Assembly: GCF_034353875.1 (NCBI RefSeq) | Contig: NZ_CP133784.1 | Location: forward strand, 1 to 64,000 | Source of the DNA: Pseudomonas sp. MH9.2 | GTDB lineage: Bacteria; Pseudomonadota; Gammaproteobacteria; Pseudomonadales; Pseudomonadaceae | Direction: 5' to 3' | DNA: 64,000 nt | Shown: positions 26,062 to 36,366 of the stretch, one piece after another | How positions within the stretch are numbered: position 1 is the stretch's first letter | Layout of the letters: every line of letters begins with the position of its first letter | The notes under the pieces: generated by a model | What the model saw: the letters and a program-made list of their open reading frames with translations, nothing else | Database searches by the model: none | Told to the model about the DNA's origin: nothing | Made by a program: the position numbers and the translations under genes

Positions 26062-27330
26062 ATGGATGATCAGGCACGCGTCTCATTGGGCCCGTCCACC
26101 GAGGGCTTGTTGCTTGTGATGAACGCAGGTTCTTCAAGCATCAAGTTTTCCATCTACCCATCCAGGCTGGATGATCAAGGGCAGCCCGTGGCCCGCGGTC
26201 ATGGCAGCCTGGAGAGGCAGGGCAACGTATACCGGTTACGCTTTCGCGAGGTCGCCAGTGACGTGAATGTCGAGGAGCAGTGGCCGCAGACGGATGAGTC
26301 GGTCACCGACGAGACGTTGGGTCGTTTGGTTGAATGGATCGAACGCTACACCGGTGACACGCTTGCTGCCGCGGGCCACCGAATCGTTCACGGAGGCGAA
26401 CGAAAGCAGGTCGCCGCCTTGATCGATGCGACGGTATTGAGCGAAATGGAAGCGCTGATACCGATCGCACCCTTGCATCAGCCTCTGTGTCTGGCCCCGG
26501 TGCGGTACTTGGCGCGCGAACACCCTCGACTGCCGCAAGTGGCGTGTTTCGATACTGCGTTTCACCACTCTCTGGATCGCCTGGAAACACTGTATGGACT
26601 GCCTCGTGCCTTGAGCGAGGAGGGCATACGTCGTTATGGGTTCCACGGTCTTTCCTACGAATACATTGCCAGTGTCTTGCCGGGCTACGATTCGCGTGCG
26701 GCGGCGGGTCGGACCATCGTCGCCCACCTCGGTAATGGCGCAAGTTTGTGTGCCTTGCACGGGGGACTCAGCCGCGCCACCAGCATGGGTTTTACCACGC
26801 TGGACGGCATCCTTATGGGCACTCGCCCAGGCCATCTGGATCCCGGCATCCTGCTGTACCTCTTGCGCGAGCGAGGCATGACGGTCCAGGCGCTTGAGCA
26901 TTTGCTCTATCACGAGTGTGGTGTGTTAGGCGTCTCTGGCGGAATTTCCAGCGACATGCGTGAACTGTCTGCCAGCCAAGCCCCTGAAGCCAAAGAGGCC
27001 ATTGATGTCTATGTGCGTACCATCGTGCGCGAAATAGGGGCGTTTTCTGCCGTATTGGGCGGGCTTGACGCGCTGGTATTTACCGGCGGCATCGGCGAAC
27101 ACGCGGTCGCCGTGCGAGCCGCCATTCTAAAGGGCTGCGCCTGGCTTGGGCTGGACATGGATGAACCTGCAAACCAAAAGCACGGCCCTCGCCTGTCGCA
27201 CCCTGACAGCCGGGTGGCAGCTTGGGTAATTCCCACCGATGAAGACAACGTAATTGCACGTCATACCTTGCAATTGCTGCACGCCAGCGCCGAATTCCGG
27301 GCGGCAAATAAGAAAACTGAAAGTTATTGA
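26062..27330 (+). CDS. ackA: Acetate kinase
   Basis: Converts acetyl phosphate and ADP to acetate and ATP. 422 residues with the family motifs NAGSSSIKFSIY, GHRIVHGGE, the His in FDTAFHHS, RYGFHGLSYEY and HLGNGASLCAL. AAGGAA precedes the ATG. No phosphotransacetylase is adjacent; the phosphoketolase gene (31172) in the same block would supply acetyl phosphate directly. It therefore likely provides substrate-level ATP when respiration is limited. Confidence 0.93.
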   Translation: MDDQARVSLGPSTEGLLLVMNAGSSSIKFSIYPSRLDDQGQPVARGHGSLERQGNVYRLRFREVASDVNVEEQWPQTDESVTDETLGRLVEWIERYTGDTLAAAGHRIVHGGERKQVAALIDATVLSEMEALIPIAPLHQPLCLAPVRYLAREHPRLPQVACFDTAFHHSLDRLETLYGLPRALSEEGIRRYGFHGLSYEYIASVLPGYDSRAAAGRTIVAHLGNGASLCALHGGLSRATSMGFTTLDGILMGTRPGHLDPGILLYLLRERGMTVQALEHLLYHECGVLGVSGGISSDMRELSASQAPEAKEAIDVYVRTIVREIGAFSAVLGGLDALVFTGGIGEHAVAVRAAILKGCAWLGLDMDEPANQKHGPRLSHPDSRVAAWVIPTDEDNVIARHTLQLLHASAEFRAANKKTESY

Positions 27331-27432
27331 ATTAACCACTCCCTGTACGTTCCATTCCTGAGTTGCCGAGCGGTTGTCTGTCAGCCTGCGGATACGAATG
27401 GATTGACAACACAACGGTATAAGGAGAAAGCG

Positions 27433-29616
27433 ATGAAGCAGTTGAAAGTGGCTTCCAGCGTTGCTGCACAGGCCTGTTTTCTGACCTCGCGACAGGTTGT
27501 GGGTTTTGATCAAACCGATTTGACCGACATTGCCGCCGCCGTTCTCACGACGGAAGACGTGCGCAATGGAATGATCGAGGTGATTAGTAATTCCGGGTTC
27601 GATATTCCTGTTTTTTTTGCAGTTACCGCGCAGGACAAGTTCTCTCGTAACACGCTCCCCGGCATTGAAGATGTGTTGTTACAGATCAGTGGCGTATTCG
27701 ATTTGGGCAGTGACAAGGCCGAGTTCTATGGCGACAAGCTGGAAACCGCTGCCCGGCGGTATGAGGACAATCTGCTTCCCCCCTTTTTCGGTGCACTCAA
27801 ACGCTATGAGGAGCGTGGCAACTCAACGTTTGCTTGCCCAGGGCACCAAGGCGGACAGTTCTTTCGCAAGCACCCTGCCGGGCGTCAGTTCTTTGAGTTT
27901 TTTGGGGAGACGCTGTTTCGCTCCGACCGCTGTAACGCCGATGTGGAGATGGGGGATCTGTTGATCCACGAAGGCGTGGCGCTGGCCGCCCAACAACGTG
28001 CGGCTCAGATTTACAACGCGGATAAAACTTACTTTGTCCTCAATGGCACCTCGGCGTCGAACAAGGTCGTGACCAATGCGCTGCTGACGCCTGGGGATGT
28101 GGTGCTGTTCGATCGAAATAACCACAAGTCGGTGCATCAAGGCGCTTTATTCCAGGCGGGCGCCACGCCGCTTTATCTGGAAACAGCACGCAACCCCTAC
28201 GGCTTTATCGGCGGTATCGACGCGCACTGTTTTGACGAAACGTACCTGCGTGAGCGTCTGCAGGAAATCATGCCCGAAAAAGCCGCTGCACCAAGGCCGT
28301 TCCGGCTGGCGGTGATTCAGTTGGGGACCTACGACGGTACGATTTATAACGCCCGTCAGGTAGTCGACAAGATAGGCCATCTCTGCGACTATATTCTGTT
28401 CGACTCGGCATGGGTGGGCTATGAGCAATTCATTCCCATGATGCGCGACTGTTCGCCAATGTTGCTGGAGCTGGGTCCTGATGACCCCGGCATTTTTGTG
28501 ACGCAATCGATTCACAAACAACAGGCCGGTTTCTCTCAAGCATCGCAAATCCACAAAAAAGACCGTCACATTAAAGGGCAGGATCGCTACTGCAATCACC
28601 ATCGCCTGAATAACTCGTTCATGGCGCAGGCGTCGACCAGTCCGTTCTATCCACTGTTTGCCTCGCTCGATGTCAATGCCCGCATGCACAGCGGCCGCAG
28701 CGGCCTGCGTTTGTGGAGCGAGTGCGTACGCGCCGGTATTGAGGCGCGCAAAATGGTGATGGACAACTGCACATTGATCAGGCCGTTCGTGCCGCCGACT
28801 ATCGATGGCAAATACTGGCAGGATTATTCCACCGACGAGATTGCCAGCAACCTCAAGTTTTTCATGTTTCACCCCGATGAACGCTGGCATGCGTTCGAAG
28901 GGTATAACGAGCAGCAATACTTCATTGACCCGTGCAAGTTGTTGTTCACCACGCCGGGCATTGATGCAGTCACCGGCCAATACACAAGCTTCGGGATCCA
29001 TGCCGGTATCCTGGCGACCTTCCTGCGTCAGAACGGGATCGTGCCGGAAAAAAGCGACCTGAACTCGATTCTGTTTCTGCTTACGCCCGCCGAAGACAAG
29101 GCCAAGATGCACCACTTGGTGGCTCAGATAGCCCGGTTCGAGCGGTTTATCAAAGACGACGCGCCGTTGAGCAGCGTATTGCCCGGTATTTATGCCGCGC
29201 ACGAAGCCCGTTATAAAGACTACACCATCGTTCAGTTGTGTCAGGAAATGCACAACCTGTATGCGCAGCATGACGTCAAACAGTTGCAGAAAGAGATGTT
29301 CCGGCAGTCGCACATGCCCGCAATCGCAATGGGCCCGCGCGACGCCAACCTGGAGTTCATCCGTGGCAACGTTGAGCTCATTCCTCTGGAAAGTGCGCAA
29401 GGGCGTATCGCCACGGAGGGCGCGTTGCCGTATCCGCCAGGTGTGCTGTGCGTGGTGCCCGGTGAGGTCTGGGACGGTGCGGCGCTGAAGTACTTCCTCG
29501 CACTCCAAGACGCTATCAATCAGTTCCCGGGGTTCACCCCGGAATTGCAGGGCGTGTACCTGAAACAAGAAGACGATGGCCGCCTGCGGGCTTATGGCTA
29601 CGTGCTCAAGCAGTAA
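27433..29616 (+). CDS. speF: Ornithine decarboxylase, SpeF/SpeC type
   Basis: PLP-dependent fold-III decarboxylase: ornithine to putrescine and CO2, consuming a cytoplasmic proton. 727 residues with an N-terminal wing domain, CPGHQGGEFF-like CPGHQGGQFFRKHPAG near residue 145, and the PLP Lys in TQSIHKQQAGFSQASQIHKK. Long stretches match E. coli SpeF as I remember it. The ATG at 27433 with AAGGAG is preferred over 27403. The directly following potE confirms the speF-potE module of acid-induced ornithine/putrescine exchange, uncommon in Pseudomonas. Confidence 0.9.
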   Translation: MKQLKVASSVAAQACFLTSRQVVGFDQTDLTDIAAAVLTTEDVRNGMIEVISNSGFDIPVFFAVTAQDKFSRNTLPGIEDVLLQISGVFDLGSDKAEFYGDKLETAARRYEDNLLPPFFGALKRYEERGNSTFACPGHQGGQFFRKHPAGRQFFEFFGETLFRSDRCNADVEMGDLLIHEGVALAAQQRAAQIYNADKTYFVLNGTSASNKVVTNALLTPGDVVLFDRNNHKSVHQGALFQAGATPLYLETARNPYGFIGGIDAHCFDETYLRERLQEIMPEKAAAPRPFRLAVIQLGTYDGTIYNARQVVDKIGHLCDYILFDSAWVGYEQFIPMMRDCSPMLLELGPDDPGIFVTQSIHKQQAGFSQASQIHKKDRHIKGQDRYCNHHRLNNSFMAQASTSPFYPLFASLDVNARMHSGRSGLRLWSECVRAGIEARKMVMDNCTLIRPFVPPTIDGKYWQDYSTDEIASNLKFFMFHPDERWHAFEGYNEQQYFIDPCKLLFTTPGIDAVTGQYTSFGIHAGILATFLRQNGIVPEKSDLNSILFLLTPAEDKAKMHHLVAQIARFERFIKDDAPLSSVLPGIYAAHEARYKDYTIVQLCQEMHNLYAQHDVKQLQKEMFRQSHMPAIAMGPRDANLEFIRGNVELIPLESAQGRIATEGALPYPPGVLCVVPGEVWDGAALKYFLALQDAINQFPGFTPELQGVYLKQEDDGRLRAYGYVLKQ

Positions 29617-29700
29617 CGACTCATCACCGTGGACGCCCACCAACCGGTGAGGCGTATCGATTAAACATGTCGTCGTTTCGGGCTGTAAAAGGGGTGGAAC

Positions 29701-31041
29701 ATGGGAACTGCAGTTAAAAAAATGAGTGTGGTGCAGCTGACCGTGCTGACGGCTGTCAACATGTTCGGGTCGGGCATTGTCATGCTGCCGAGCAAACTGG
29801 CGCAGGTCGGGACGATATCAATTTTCTCTTGGATCGTGACCGCGCTGGGCTCATTGGCACTGGCTTATGCGTTTGCCAAGTGTGGGCGCTTCAGCCGTAA
29901 GGCTGGCGGTATGGGGGGGTATGCCGAGTACGCGTTCGGGCGTTCGGGCAACTTCATGTCCAACTACACGTATGGCGTGTCGCTGCTGATCGCCAACATT
30001 GCAATCGCTATTACGGCAGTGGGCTATTCGGTCGTCCTGTTCAAAACATCGCTATCACCAGTTGCCACTGCGATGGCCGCTATCGCGCTGCTCTGGGTCA
30101 CGATGTTTGCCAACTTCGGGGGGGCAAGGATCACTGGTCGGATTGGTAACGTCACCATTTGGGGGGTCATCCTGCCGGTTGTCGTCCTTTCGATAATCGG
30201 CTGGTTCTGGTTCGACTTCTCAACCTATCGAGCGGCCTGGAACCCCCATAACATGCCGTTTATGCAAGCAGTAGGGGCCTCGATCTCGATCACCTTGTGG
30301 GCTTTCCTGGGGCTCGAGTCCGCATGCGCCAACACCGATGCCGTCGAGAACCCGGAGCGTAATGTGCCGATCGCCGTGCTGGGGGGAACCTTGGCTTCAG
30401 CAGTGATCTACATCGTCTCGACCAACGTGATTGCGGGGATGATTCCCAATGCTGAGCTGGTCAGCTCGACGGCACCCTTTGGTCTGGCGTTTGCCACGAT
30501 GTTTACGCCTCTGGTGGGCAACATTGTCATGGGCCTGATGATTGTGGCCTGTATTGGTTCGTTATTGGGGTGGCAGTTCACCATTGGCCAAGTGTTCAAG
30601 AGCTCGGCGGATGTCGGGTACTTCATGAAAATCTTCGGCAAGGTGACCAAGACCGATACGCCTGTCGCCGGTATGCTCGTCTTGTTGGCATGCCAGACAG
30701 CGTTGTCGTTGATGACCATCAGCCCGGACCTGAGTGGGCAGTTCGACCGACTCGTTAATCTGGCGGTGGTGACCAATCTGGTCCCCTATCTGATGTCCAT
30801 GGCGGCCTTGATGACGATTCAACAAGCCGCAAACGTAACCCCGCGCCAGGCGTTACTGGCTAATATTGTCGCTTACATTGCCGCAGCCTACAGTTACTAC
30901 GCACTCTTCAGCGCCGGTGCAGACGCGATGATGCTGGGTGGCATTGTGACGATGTTGGGTTGGACATTGTACGGTACTGTTTCCCGACGTTTTATGAAGG
31001 ACGGAAGCCCTCAGCCAGTCGGCGAAAAGCTATCGGTTTGA
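29701..31041 (+). CDS. potE: Putrescine-ornithine antiporter PotE
   Basis: 446 residues, 12 membrane helices, APC family. [43 protein letters not shown] and [16 protein letters not shown] are near-identical to the E. coli PotE pattern. It exchanges external ornithine for internal putrescine, so with the preceding decarboxylase it removes protons and keeps membrane potential. 84 bp separate it from speF. Confidence 0.9.
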   Translation: MGTAVKKMSVVQLTVLTAVNMFGSGIVMLPSKLAQVGTISIFSWIVTALGSLALAYAFAKCGRFSRKAGGMGGYAEYAFGRSGNFMSNYTYGVSLLIANIAIAITAVGYSVVLFKTSLSPVATAMAAIALLWVTMFANFGGARITGRIGNVTIWGVILPVVVLSIIGWFWFDFSTYRAAWNPHNMPFMQAVGASISITLWAFLGLESACANTDAVENPERNVPIAVLGGTLASAVIYIVSTNVIAGMIPNAELVSSTAPFGLAFATMFTPLVGNIVMGLMIVACIGSLLGWQFTIGQVFKSSADVGYFMKIFGKVTKTDTPVAGMLVLLACQTALSLMTISPDLSGQFDRLVNLAVVTNLVPYLMSMAALMTIQQAANVTPRQALLANIVAYIAAAYSYYALFSAGADAMMLGGIVTMLGWTLYGTVSRRFMKDGSPQPVGEKLSV

Positions 31042-31171
31042 TAATCAAGAAACACTGAAGGGTAGTAGACAATGTGCAACTGTCTTCTACAGTCAGACGG
31101 CTCCCGGGCAGTCTGTTTGCAATGGACCTGCTGTTGCGGAAACGTCTACAACGCCGTCCTATGGAGTCGTT

Positions 31172-33673
31172 ATGTATATTTTCAACCCGCTGCTGTCCAG
31201 CGCTGATAACCCGTCAGCCGTACCGATCGCGTCGCCTGAACTTAACGACGTCGGTCCACTCTCCGCCGACCTGCTTGATCGCATGCATCGTTACTGGCTC
31301 GCCGCCAATTACCTGTGTGTCGGGCAGATCTACCTCAAGGCCAACGCGCTGTTGCGCGAGCCCCTGACTGCCGAGCACATCAAGCCGCGCCTGCTGGGAC
31401 ATTGGGGAACATCGGCGGGGCAAAACTTCATCTACGTGCACTTGAACAGGCTCATCAGCGAGCAGCATGTCGAGATGGTCTATATCTCTGGACCCGGGCA
31501 TGGCGGCCCTACGCTCAATGCCTGCGCCTGGCTGGAGGGCACTTACAGCGAGGTGCACGCTGAGATAACGCCGGACGAGGCGGGCATGTTGCGGTTTTTC
31601 CGCAGTTTCTCCACGCCAGGCGGCGTGCCCAGCCACTGTGGTCCGCACACGCCCAATTCCCTGCATGAGGGCGGCGAACTGGGTTATTCGCTGGTGCATG
31701 CCTTCGGCGCTGCGTTTGACAATCCCGAGTTGCTGGTGACCTGCGTGATTGGTGATGGCGAGGCCGAGACATGTCCACTGGAGGGCAGCTGGAAGAGCAT
31801 CCGTTTTCTCAATCCCCGCGACGATGGTGCGGTGTTGCCGATTTTGCACCTCAATGGTTACAAAATCTCCGGCCCCACCGTGGAAGCGCGCACAGACGAT
31901 GCCGACCTTGTCGAGCTGTACCGTGGACGCGGTTATGAACCGATTATTGTCGCGGGCGACGATTTGCCAGGCATGCATCAACGTTTTGCGGCGGCCCTGG
32001 ATGCGTCCTACGCCAGCATACGTGACATCCAGCGTCGTGCGCGGAACGAGGGGCTGGTCGAGCGTTTGCGTTGGCCGATGATTATTTTGCGCAGCCCTAA
32101 AGGCTGGACCGGGCCGAAGGTGGTCGACGGTCTGCCGGTCGAAGGCACATTCCGCGCGCATCAGGTGCCACTGGCCAATGTGATCCAGAATCCACAACAC
32201 TTGGCCCAGCTCGAGGCCTGGATGCGCAGCTATTCGCCACAGACGTTGTTTGATGACAACGGTGCGCTGGTGCCTGAACTGCAGGCACTGACCCCGCCGG
32301 CCGCGTTGCGTATGGGCGCTGTTCCTCACGTCAACGGCGGGCGAGTGCTGACCGCGCTAGACCTGCCAGACTTTGCCGACTATGGCCTGGAAGTGCCAGG
32401 GCCAGGCGAAGTGATCGCTGAGGCGCCGCGCAAGCTGGGCGAATACTTGCGTGACGTGATTCGCTTCAACCCTACCAACTTCCGCGTGTTCGGGCCGGAT
32501 GAAACCAATTCCAACCGACTCAATGCGGTGTTTGAAGCCACCAACCGAACGGCTACGGGACCGGTACTCGAGATCGACGATCACCTCGCGCCCAATGGCC
32601 GGGTGATGGAGGTGCTCAGCGAGCATTTGTGCGAGGGCTGGCTGGAGGGTTATTTGCTTACGGGGCGCCACGGCATGTGGTCGACCTATGAGGCTTTCGC
32701 CCAAGTCGTCGACTCCATGGTGACGCAACATGCCAAATGGTTGCAGCAGAGTCGCGAGTTTCAGTGGCGCCGCCCATTGGCCTCGCTCAATGTGCTGCTC
32801 ACCAGCCATGCCTGGCGCAACGACCATAATGGTTTCAGTCATCAGTCCACGGGCTTTGTCGACAATGTGTTGCAACGTCGTTCCGACGTGGTGCGGGTGT
32901 ACTACCCGCCGGACTCCAACTGCCTGGTCAACGTGTTCGATCACTGCTTGCGCAGCCGCAATTACGTGAACGTGGTGACCTGCGGCAAGCAGCCGGATTT
33001 CCAGTGGCTGGATTTCGACGCTGCGCTGAAACACTGCTCTCAAGGCGCATCGATCTGGAATTTCGCCAGCAGCGATGAGGGTGACGATCCCGATGTGGTG
33101 TTAGCGTGCGCTGGCGATGTACCGACCACCGAGGCGGTGGCGGCGGCATGGCTGCTGCAGAAATATGTCCCCGGCATCCGCGTACGGCTGGTCAATGTCG
33201 TGGACCTGTGCATTCTCAGCAACCCGGAAACGCGCCCCCACGGTATGGATCATGGGTCGTTTGAGGCCTTGTTCACCCGTGATGCACCGGTGATGTTCGC
33301 CTTCCATGGTTCTACCTGGGTCATCCACTCCATGGTGCATGGCCGGGCCAACGAAGCCCGCTTCCATGTTCGTGGTTTCTCTGATCGGGGCACCACGACC
33401 ACACCGTTTGACATGGTGGTGCTTAATCAGATGAGTCGCTACCAACTCGCTATCGACGCATTGAGCCATGTGCCGCGCCTGTGTGTTCATAGCCAGAATG
33501 CGGTGAGTTATTTCGAAAGCCAGTTGCGCAAGCATCACACGTACATTCGCGAGCACTTCGAGGACCTTCCAGAGATACGCAATTGGCACTGGACCGCTGA
33601 CTTCAGCCAGCCTGACAGCCCGCCGCCATTAGCCAAGGGGCATGTAAGAGGCCAGCTCTTTACCGATGCCTGA
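31172..33673 (+). CDS. xfp: Xylulose-5-phosphate/fructose-6-phosphate phosphoketolase
   Basis: 833 residues, thiamine-diphosphate enzyme of normal length. Key stretches are [35 protein letters not shown], and the ThDP motif [14 protein letters not shown]. It cleaves xylulose 5-P (or fructose 6-P) with phosphate to acetyl phosphate plus glyceraldehyde 3-P (or erythrose 4-P). ATG with GGAG 8 bases upstream. With AckA in the same block, this gives ATP and acetate without pyruvate dehydrogenase. The 130-bp leader has inverted stretches (GTAGACA...TGTCTTCTAC) of unknown role. Confidence 0.95.
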   Translation: MYIFNPLLSSADNPSAVPIASPELNDVGPLSADLLDRMHRYWLAANYLCVGQIYLKANALLREPLTAEHIKPRLLGHWGTSAGQNFIYVHLNRLISEQHVEMVYISGPGHGGPTLNACAWLEGTYSEVHAEITPDEAGMLRFFRSFSTPGGVPSHCGPHTPNSLHEGGELGYSLVHAFGAAFDNPELLVTCVIGDGEAETCPLEGSWKSIRFLNPRDDGAVLPILHLNGYKISGPTVEARTDDADLVELYRGRGYEPIIVAGDDLPGMHQRFAAALDASYASIRDIQRRARNEGLVERLRWPMIILRSPKGWTGPKVVDGLPVEGTFRAHQVPLANVIQNPQHLAQLEAWMRSYSPQTLFDDNGALVPELQALTPPAALRMGAVPHVNGGRVLTALDLPDFADYGLEVPGPGEVIAEAPRKLGEYLRDVIRFNPTNFRVFGPDETNSNRLNAVFEATNRTATGPVLEIDDHLAPNGRVMEVLSEHLCEGWLEGYLLTGRHGMWSTYEAFAQVVDSMVTQHAKWLQQSREFQWRRPLASLNVLLTSHAWRNDHNGFSHQSTGFVDNVLQRRSDVVRVYYPPDSNCLVNVFDHCLRSRNYVNVVTCGKQPDFQWLDFDAALKHCSQGASIWNFASSDEGDDPDVVLACAGDVPTTEAVAAAWLLQKYVPGIRVRLVNVVDLCILSNPETRPHGMDHGSFEALFTRDAPVMFAFHGSTWVIHSMVHGRANEARFHVRGFSDRGTTTTPFDMVVLNQMSRYQLAIDALSHVPRLCVHSQNAVSYFESQLRKHHTYIREHFEDLPEIRNWHWTADFSQPDSPPPLAKGHVRGQLFTDA

Positions 33674-33748
33674 GCGGTTTCGACATCCGGTTACGCTTGA
33701 GGTGTGGCCGGACCCCAGTTTGTCCCCAGTTCGTATAAGGGCCAGTCC

Positions 33749-36265
33749 ATGCAGTCTCCTTGCAACGATCTTGATCCGAGCTTTCAAACCCTGCGCCAAC
33801 TGGCGTTTGATCAGTCCATCCGTTGGTCGTGTCTGAATGATGATATCTGGCGCAGTCTCGACCATGAATTATGGGAACTGACCCATAATCCCTGTGTGGT
33901 GCTCAACGCGGTTTCCGACCAGAAGATCAACCTCCTGCTGGGCAACAGTCATTTTCATGCGCGGGTTACCCGCATCGCCGAGATCCATCGGGATATCCTC
34001 GCTCAGCCCTCATGGTTCGAGCGCGAACAGCCTGACGCTGATTTGCATCAAGTGGCCTACTTCTCCATGGAGTACATGCTCAGCGAGGCACTGCCGATTT
34101 ACTCGGGAGGGTTGGGCAATGTCGCGGGCGATCAGTTGAAAGCCGCCAGCGACCTGGGTGTTCCGGTGGTGGCTGTCGGCATGCTTTGGCAGCAAGGGTA
34201 TTTTCGTCAGGAAATCGGTTTTCAGGGTGACCAGCAAGCGTTGTACCCGGTCAATGACACGCGTCAATTGCCGGTGGAGCCCTTGTTGCGCCCCGATGGC
34301 AGTTTGTTACGTCTGTCCGTGCAACTGCCAGGTCTGACGGTCTGGGTGCGGGGTTGGCAGGCAACGGTGGGCCGTAATAAATTGTTGCTGCTCGACAGTA
34401 ACGACCCGGCCAATCCACCCCCGTTCCGGCTGATCACCGGTGAGCTGTATGGCGGCGATGTGGAGATGCGTCTTCGCCAGGAGGTGGTGTTGGGTATTGG
34501 TGGATGGCGTTTACTGGAGGCCGCAGGTTACACGCCGGATGTCTGTCATCTAAACGACGGCCACGCCGCTTTCGCGGTGCTTGAACGGGCCCGCAGCTAC
34601 ATGCAGGCGAACAAGGTCGGGTTCGATGTCGCGATGACCGCCACCCGTGCCGGTAATGTGTTCACCACCCATACACCGGTCGAGGCCGGTTTCGACCGTT
34701 TCCCCTCGGAGCTGATCAGCAAATACATGGGGCGCTATGTCGAAACTGAGCTGGGTCAGCCTTTGTCGGCCATTCTGGCGCTGGGACGGCAGAACGCTGA
34801 TGATGCGCAAGAACCCTTCAATATGGCGTTCCTGGCGATGCGTTGTGCAGGTGCGGTCAATGCAGTGAGCCGTCTGCATGGGGCAACCTGCCGCCACATT
34901 TTCCAGAGTCTGTTTCCACGCTGGCCCCGCGATGCCGTGCCGGTCGGGTACGTGACCAATGGCGTTCATCTGCCGACATGGGTATCACTCGAGGCCGAGT
35001 CGCATTGGCAAGCCTTGCACGGGGGCGATCTGCCTTGGCGCGGCACCAGTGAGTCGCGGGTCAGCGAGTTACTGGAGCAGGTCGACGACGGGCAGATCTG
35101 GCGTTTGCGCCAGCAGGCCAGGACGCTGTTGTTCGAGTTCGTCCGCACGAGTCTGGCGCGCAGCGAGGCCATTCACGGAGCCTCGCTGGAGGCCATTGAG
35201 TCGGCGGGTGCCCTGTTCAACCCGCAGGTTTTGACGCTGGGCTTTGCCAGGCGCTTTGCCTCGTATAAACGGCCTAACCTGTTGTTACAGGACCCCGACA
35301 GGCTGCTGCGTATTCTCAATCATCCAACCCGGCCAGTGCAGTTACTGATCGCCGGCAAGGCGCATCCGGCCGACATCGTCGGGCAGCAGATGATTCGTGA
35401 CTGGCATGCGTTTATTCGCCGTCCGGAGGTTAACGGGCGTGTGGCGTTCCTCGAAGACTACGATATGCGCGTAGCACGCCATTTGGTGCAAGGGGTCGAT
35501 GTTTGGGTCAATACCCCACGCCGTCCGTGGGAAGCCAGCGGCACCAGTGGGATGAAAGTCCTGGCCAACGGCGGGCTGAACCTGTCCCAGCTCGATGGCT
35601 GGTGGGCCGAAGCATGCTCAGAGGAGGTGGGCTGGGGGATTGGCGATGGTGCCGAGCATGCTGACGATTACGACAGTGTCGACGCTACCCAGCTTTATTC
35701 GTTGCTTGAGGATGAGGTGGTGCCTGCTTTTTATGAGCGCGATGCAGAGGGCATTCCCAGGCAATGGATCCGGCGCATGCGCTGCAGCATGGGAGCGCTG
35801 GTGACACAGTTTTCCGCCGACCGGGCCGTGCGCGACTACACCCAACATTATTATCTGCCCGCCGCCACGGGCTACCGGGCGCGCGCGGCTGATGAAAGCC
35901 GACTGGCCGTGCAACTCACTCGTGAACGCGAGGATCTGAATGTTCGTTGGGCTCATATCCGCTTTCTGCATCTGGACATGCACCAGCAGATGGGCCACTA
36001 CGCTGCAACGTTACACATGGACCTTGATGGACTGTCCCCGGGCCAACTACGCGTGCAGCTGTATGCCGAAGGTCTGGAGGGCGCGCCCGCTGATATTCAG
36101 GACATGGTGATCGACCCGATGGCACTGTCCGGAGGTGTTTTGATCTATCGCGCCGAGGTACCTGATGATCGTCCTGCCCAGGCTTATACCGCGCGCGTGA
36201 TCGTCAATGGCGCCACTGGGCTGGAGGTCCCGCTGGAGGTCGGTCTCATTGCCTGGCAGCGTTAA
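33749..36265 (+). CDS. glgP: Alpha-glucan (glycogen) phosphorylase, DUF3417-containing type
   Basis: 838 residues, GT35 family of the DUF3417-plus-phosphorylase type. Conserved parts are YFSMEYMLSEALPIYSGGLG, GFARRFASYKRPNL, and WVNTPRRPWEASGTSGMK with the PLP-site region. It releases glucose 1-phosphate from glucan. The ATG at 33749 has AAGGG 8 bases upstream; an in-frame start at 33704 lacks one. Its location next to phosphoketolase and acetate kinase suggests fermentation of stored glucan. Confidence 0.9.
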   Translation: MQSPCNDLDPSFQTLRQLAFDQSIRWSCLNDDIWRSLDHELWELTHNPCVVLNAVSDQKINLLLGNSHFHARVTRIAEIHRDILAQPSWFEREQPDADLHQVAYFSMEYMLSEALPIYSGGLGNVAGDQLKAASDLGVPVVAVGMLWQQGYFRQEIGFQGDQQALYPVNDTRQLPVEPLLRPDGSLLRLSVQLPGLTVWVRGWQATVGRNKLLLLDSNDPANPPPFRLITGELYGGDVEMRLRQEVVLGIGGWRLLEAAGYTPDVCHLNDGHAAFAVLERARSYMQANKVGFDVAMTATRAGNVFTTHTPVEAGFDRFPSELISKYMGRYVETELGQPLSAILALGRQNADDAQEPFNMAFLAMRCAGAVNAVSRLHGATCRHIFQSLFPRWPRDAVPVGYVTNGVHLPTWVSLEAESHWQALHGGDLPWRGTSESRVSELLEQVDDGQIWRLRQQARTLLFEFVRTSLARSEAIHGASLEAIESAGALFNPQVLTLGFARRFASYKRPNLLLQDPDRLLRILNHPTRPVQLLIAGKAHPADIVGQQMIRDWHAFIRRPEVNGRVAFLEDYDMRVARHLVQGVDVWVNTPRRPWEASGTSGMKVLANGGLNLSQLDGWWAEACSEEVGWGIGDGAEHADDYDSVDATQLYSLLEDEVVPAFYERDAEGIPRQWIRRMRCSMGALVTQFSADRAVRDYTQHYYLPAATGYRARAADESRLAVQLTREREDLNVRWAHIRFLHLDMHQQMGHYAATLHMDLDGLSPGQLRVQLYAEGLEGAPADIQDMVIDPMALSGGVLIYRAEVPDDRPAQAYTARVIVNGATGLEVPLEVGLIAWQR

Positions 36266-36311
36266 CGTGCCTTTTCACAGCGCTAGGCTATAGACGCTGA
36301 ACATCTCATGC

Positions 36312-36348
36312 CGAGGCCTGCGGTTGCGGGCCTCGAGTTACCCTTTTT
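36312..36348 (+). terminator. Weak terminator-like hairpin between glgP and decarboxylase
   Basis: CGAGGCC (36312-36318) and GGCCTCG (36329-36335) with a 10-base loop, then a T5 run 8 bases later. The gap before the T-run makes it a weak terminator, perhaps an attenuator dividing the long co-directional block. Confidence 0.4.
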
Positions 36349-36366
36349 ATCTGTCTGGAAGACACT

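Noticed and set aside
28147..29643. A 498-codon open frame opposite the ornithine decarboxylase
   Set aside because: Antisense shadow; the sense strand encodes a well-recognised decarboxylase.
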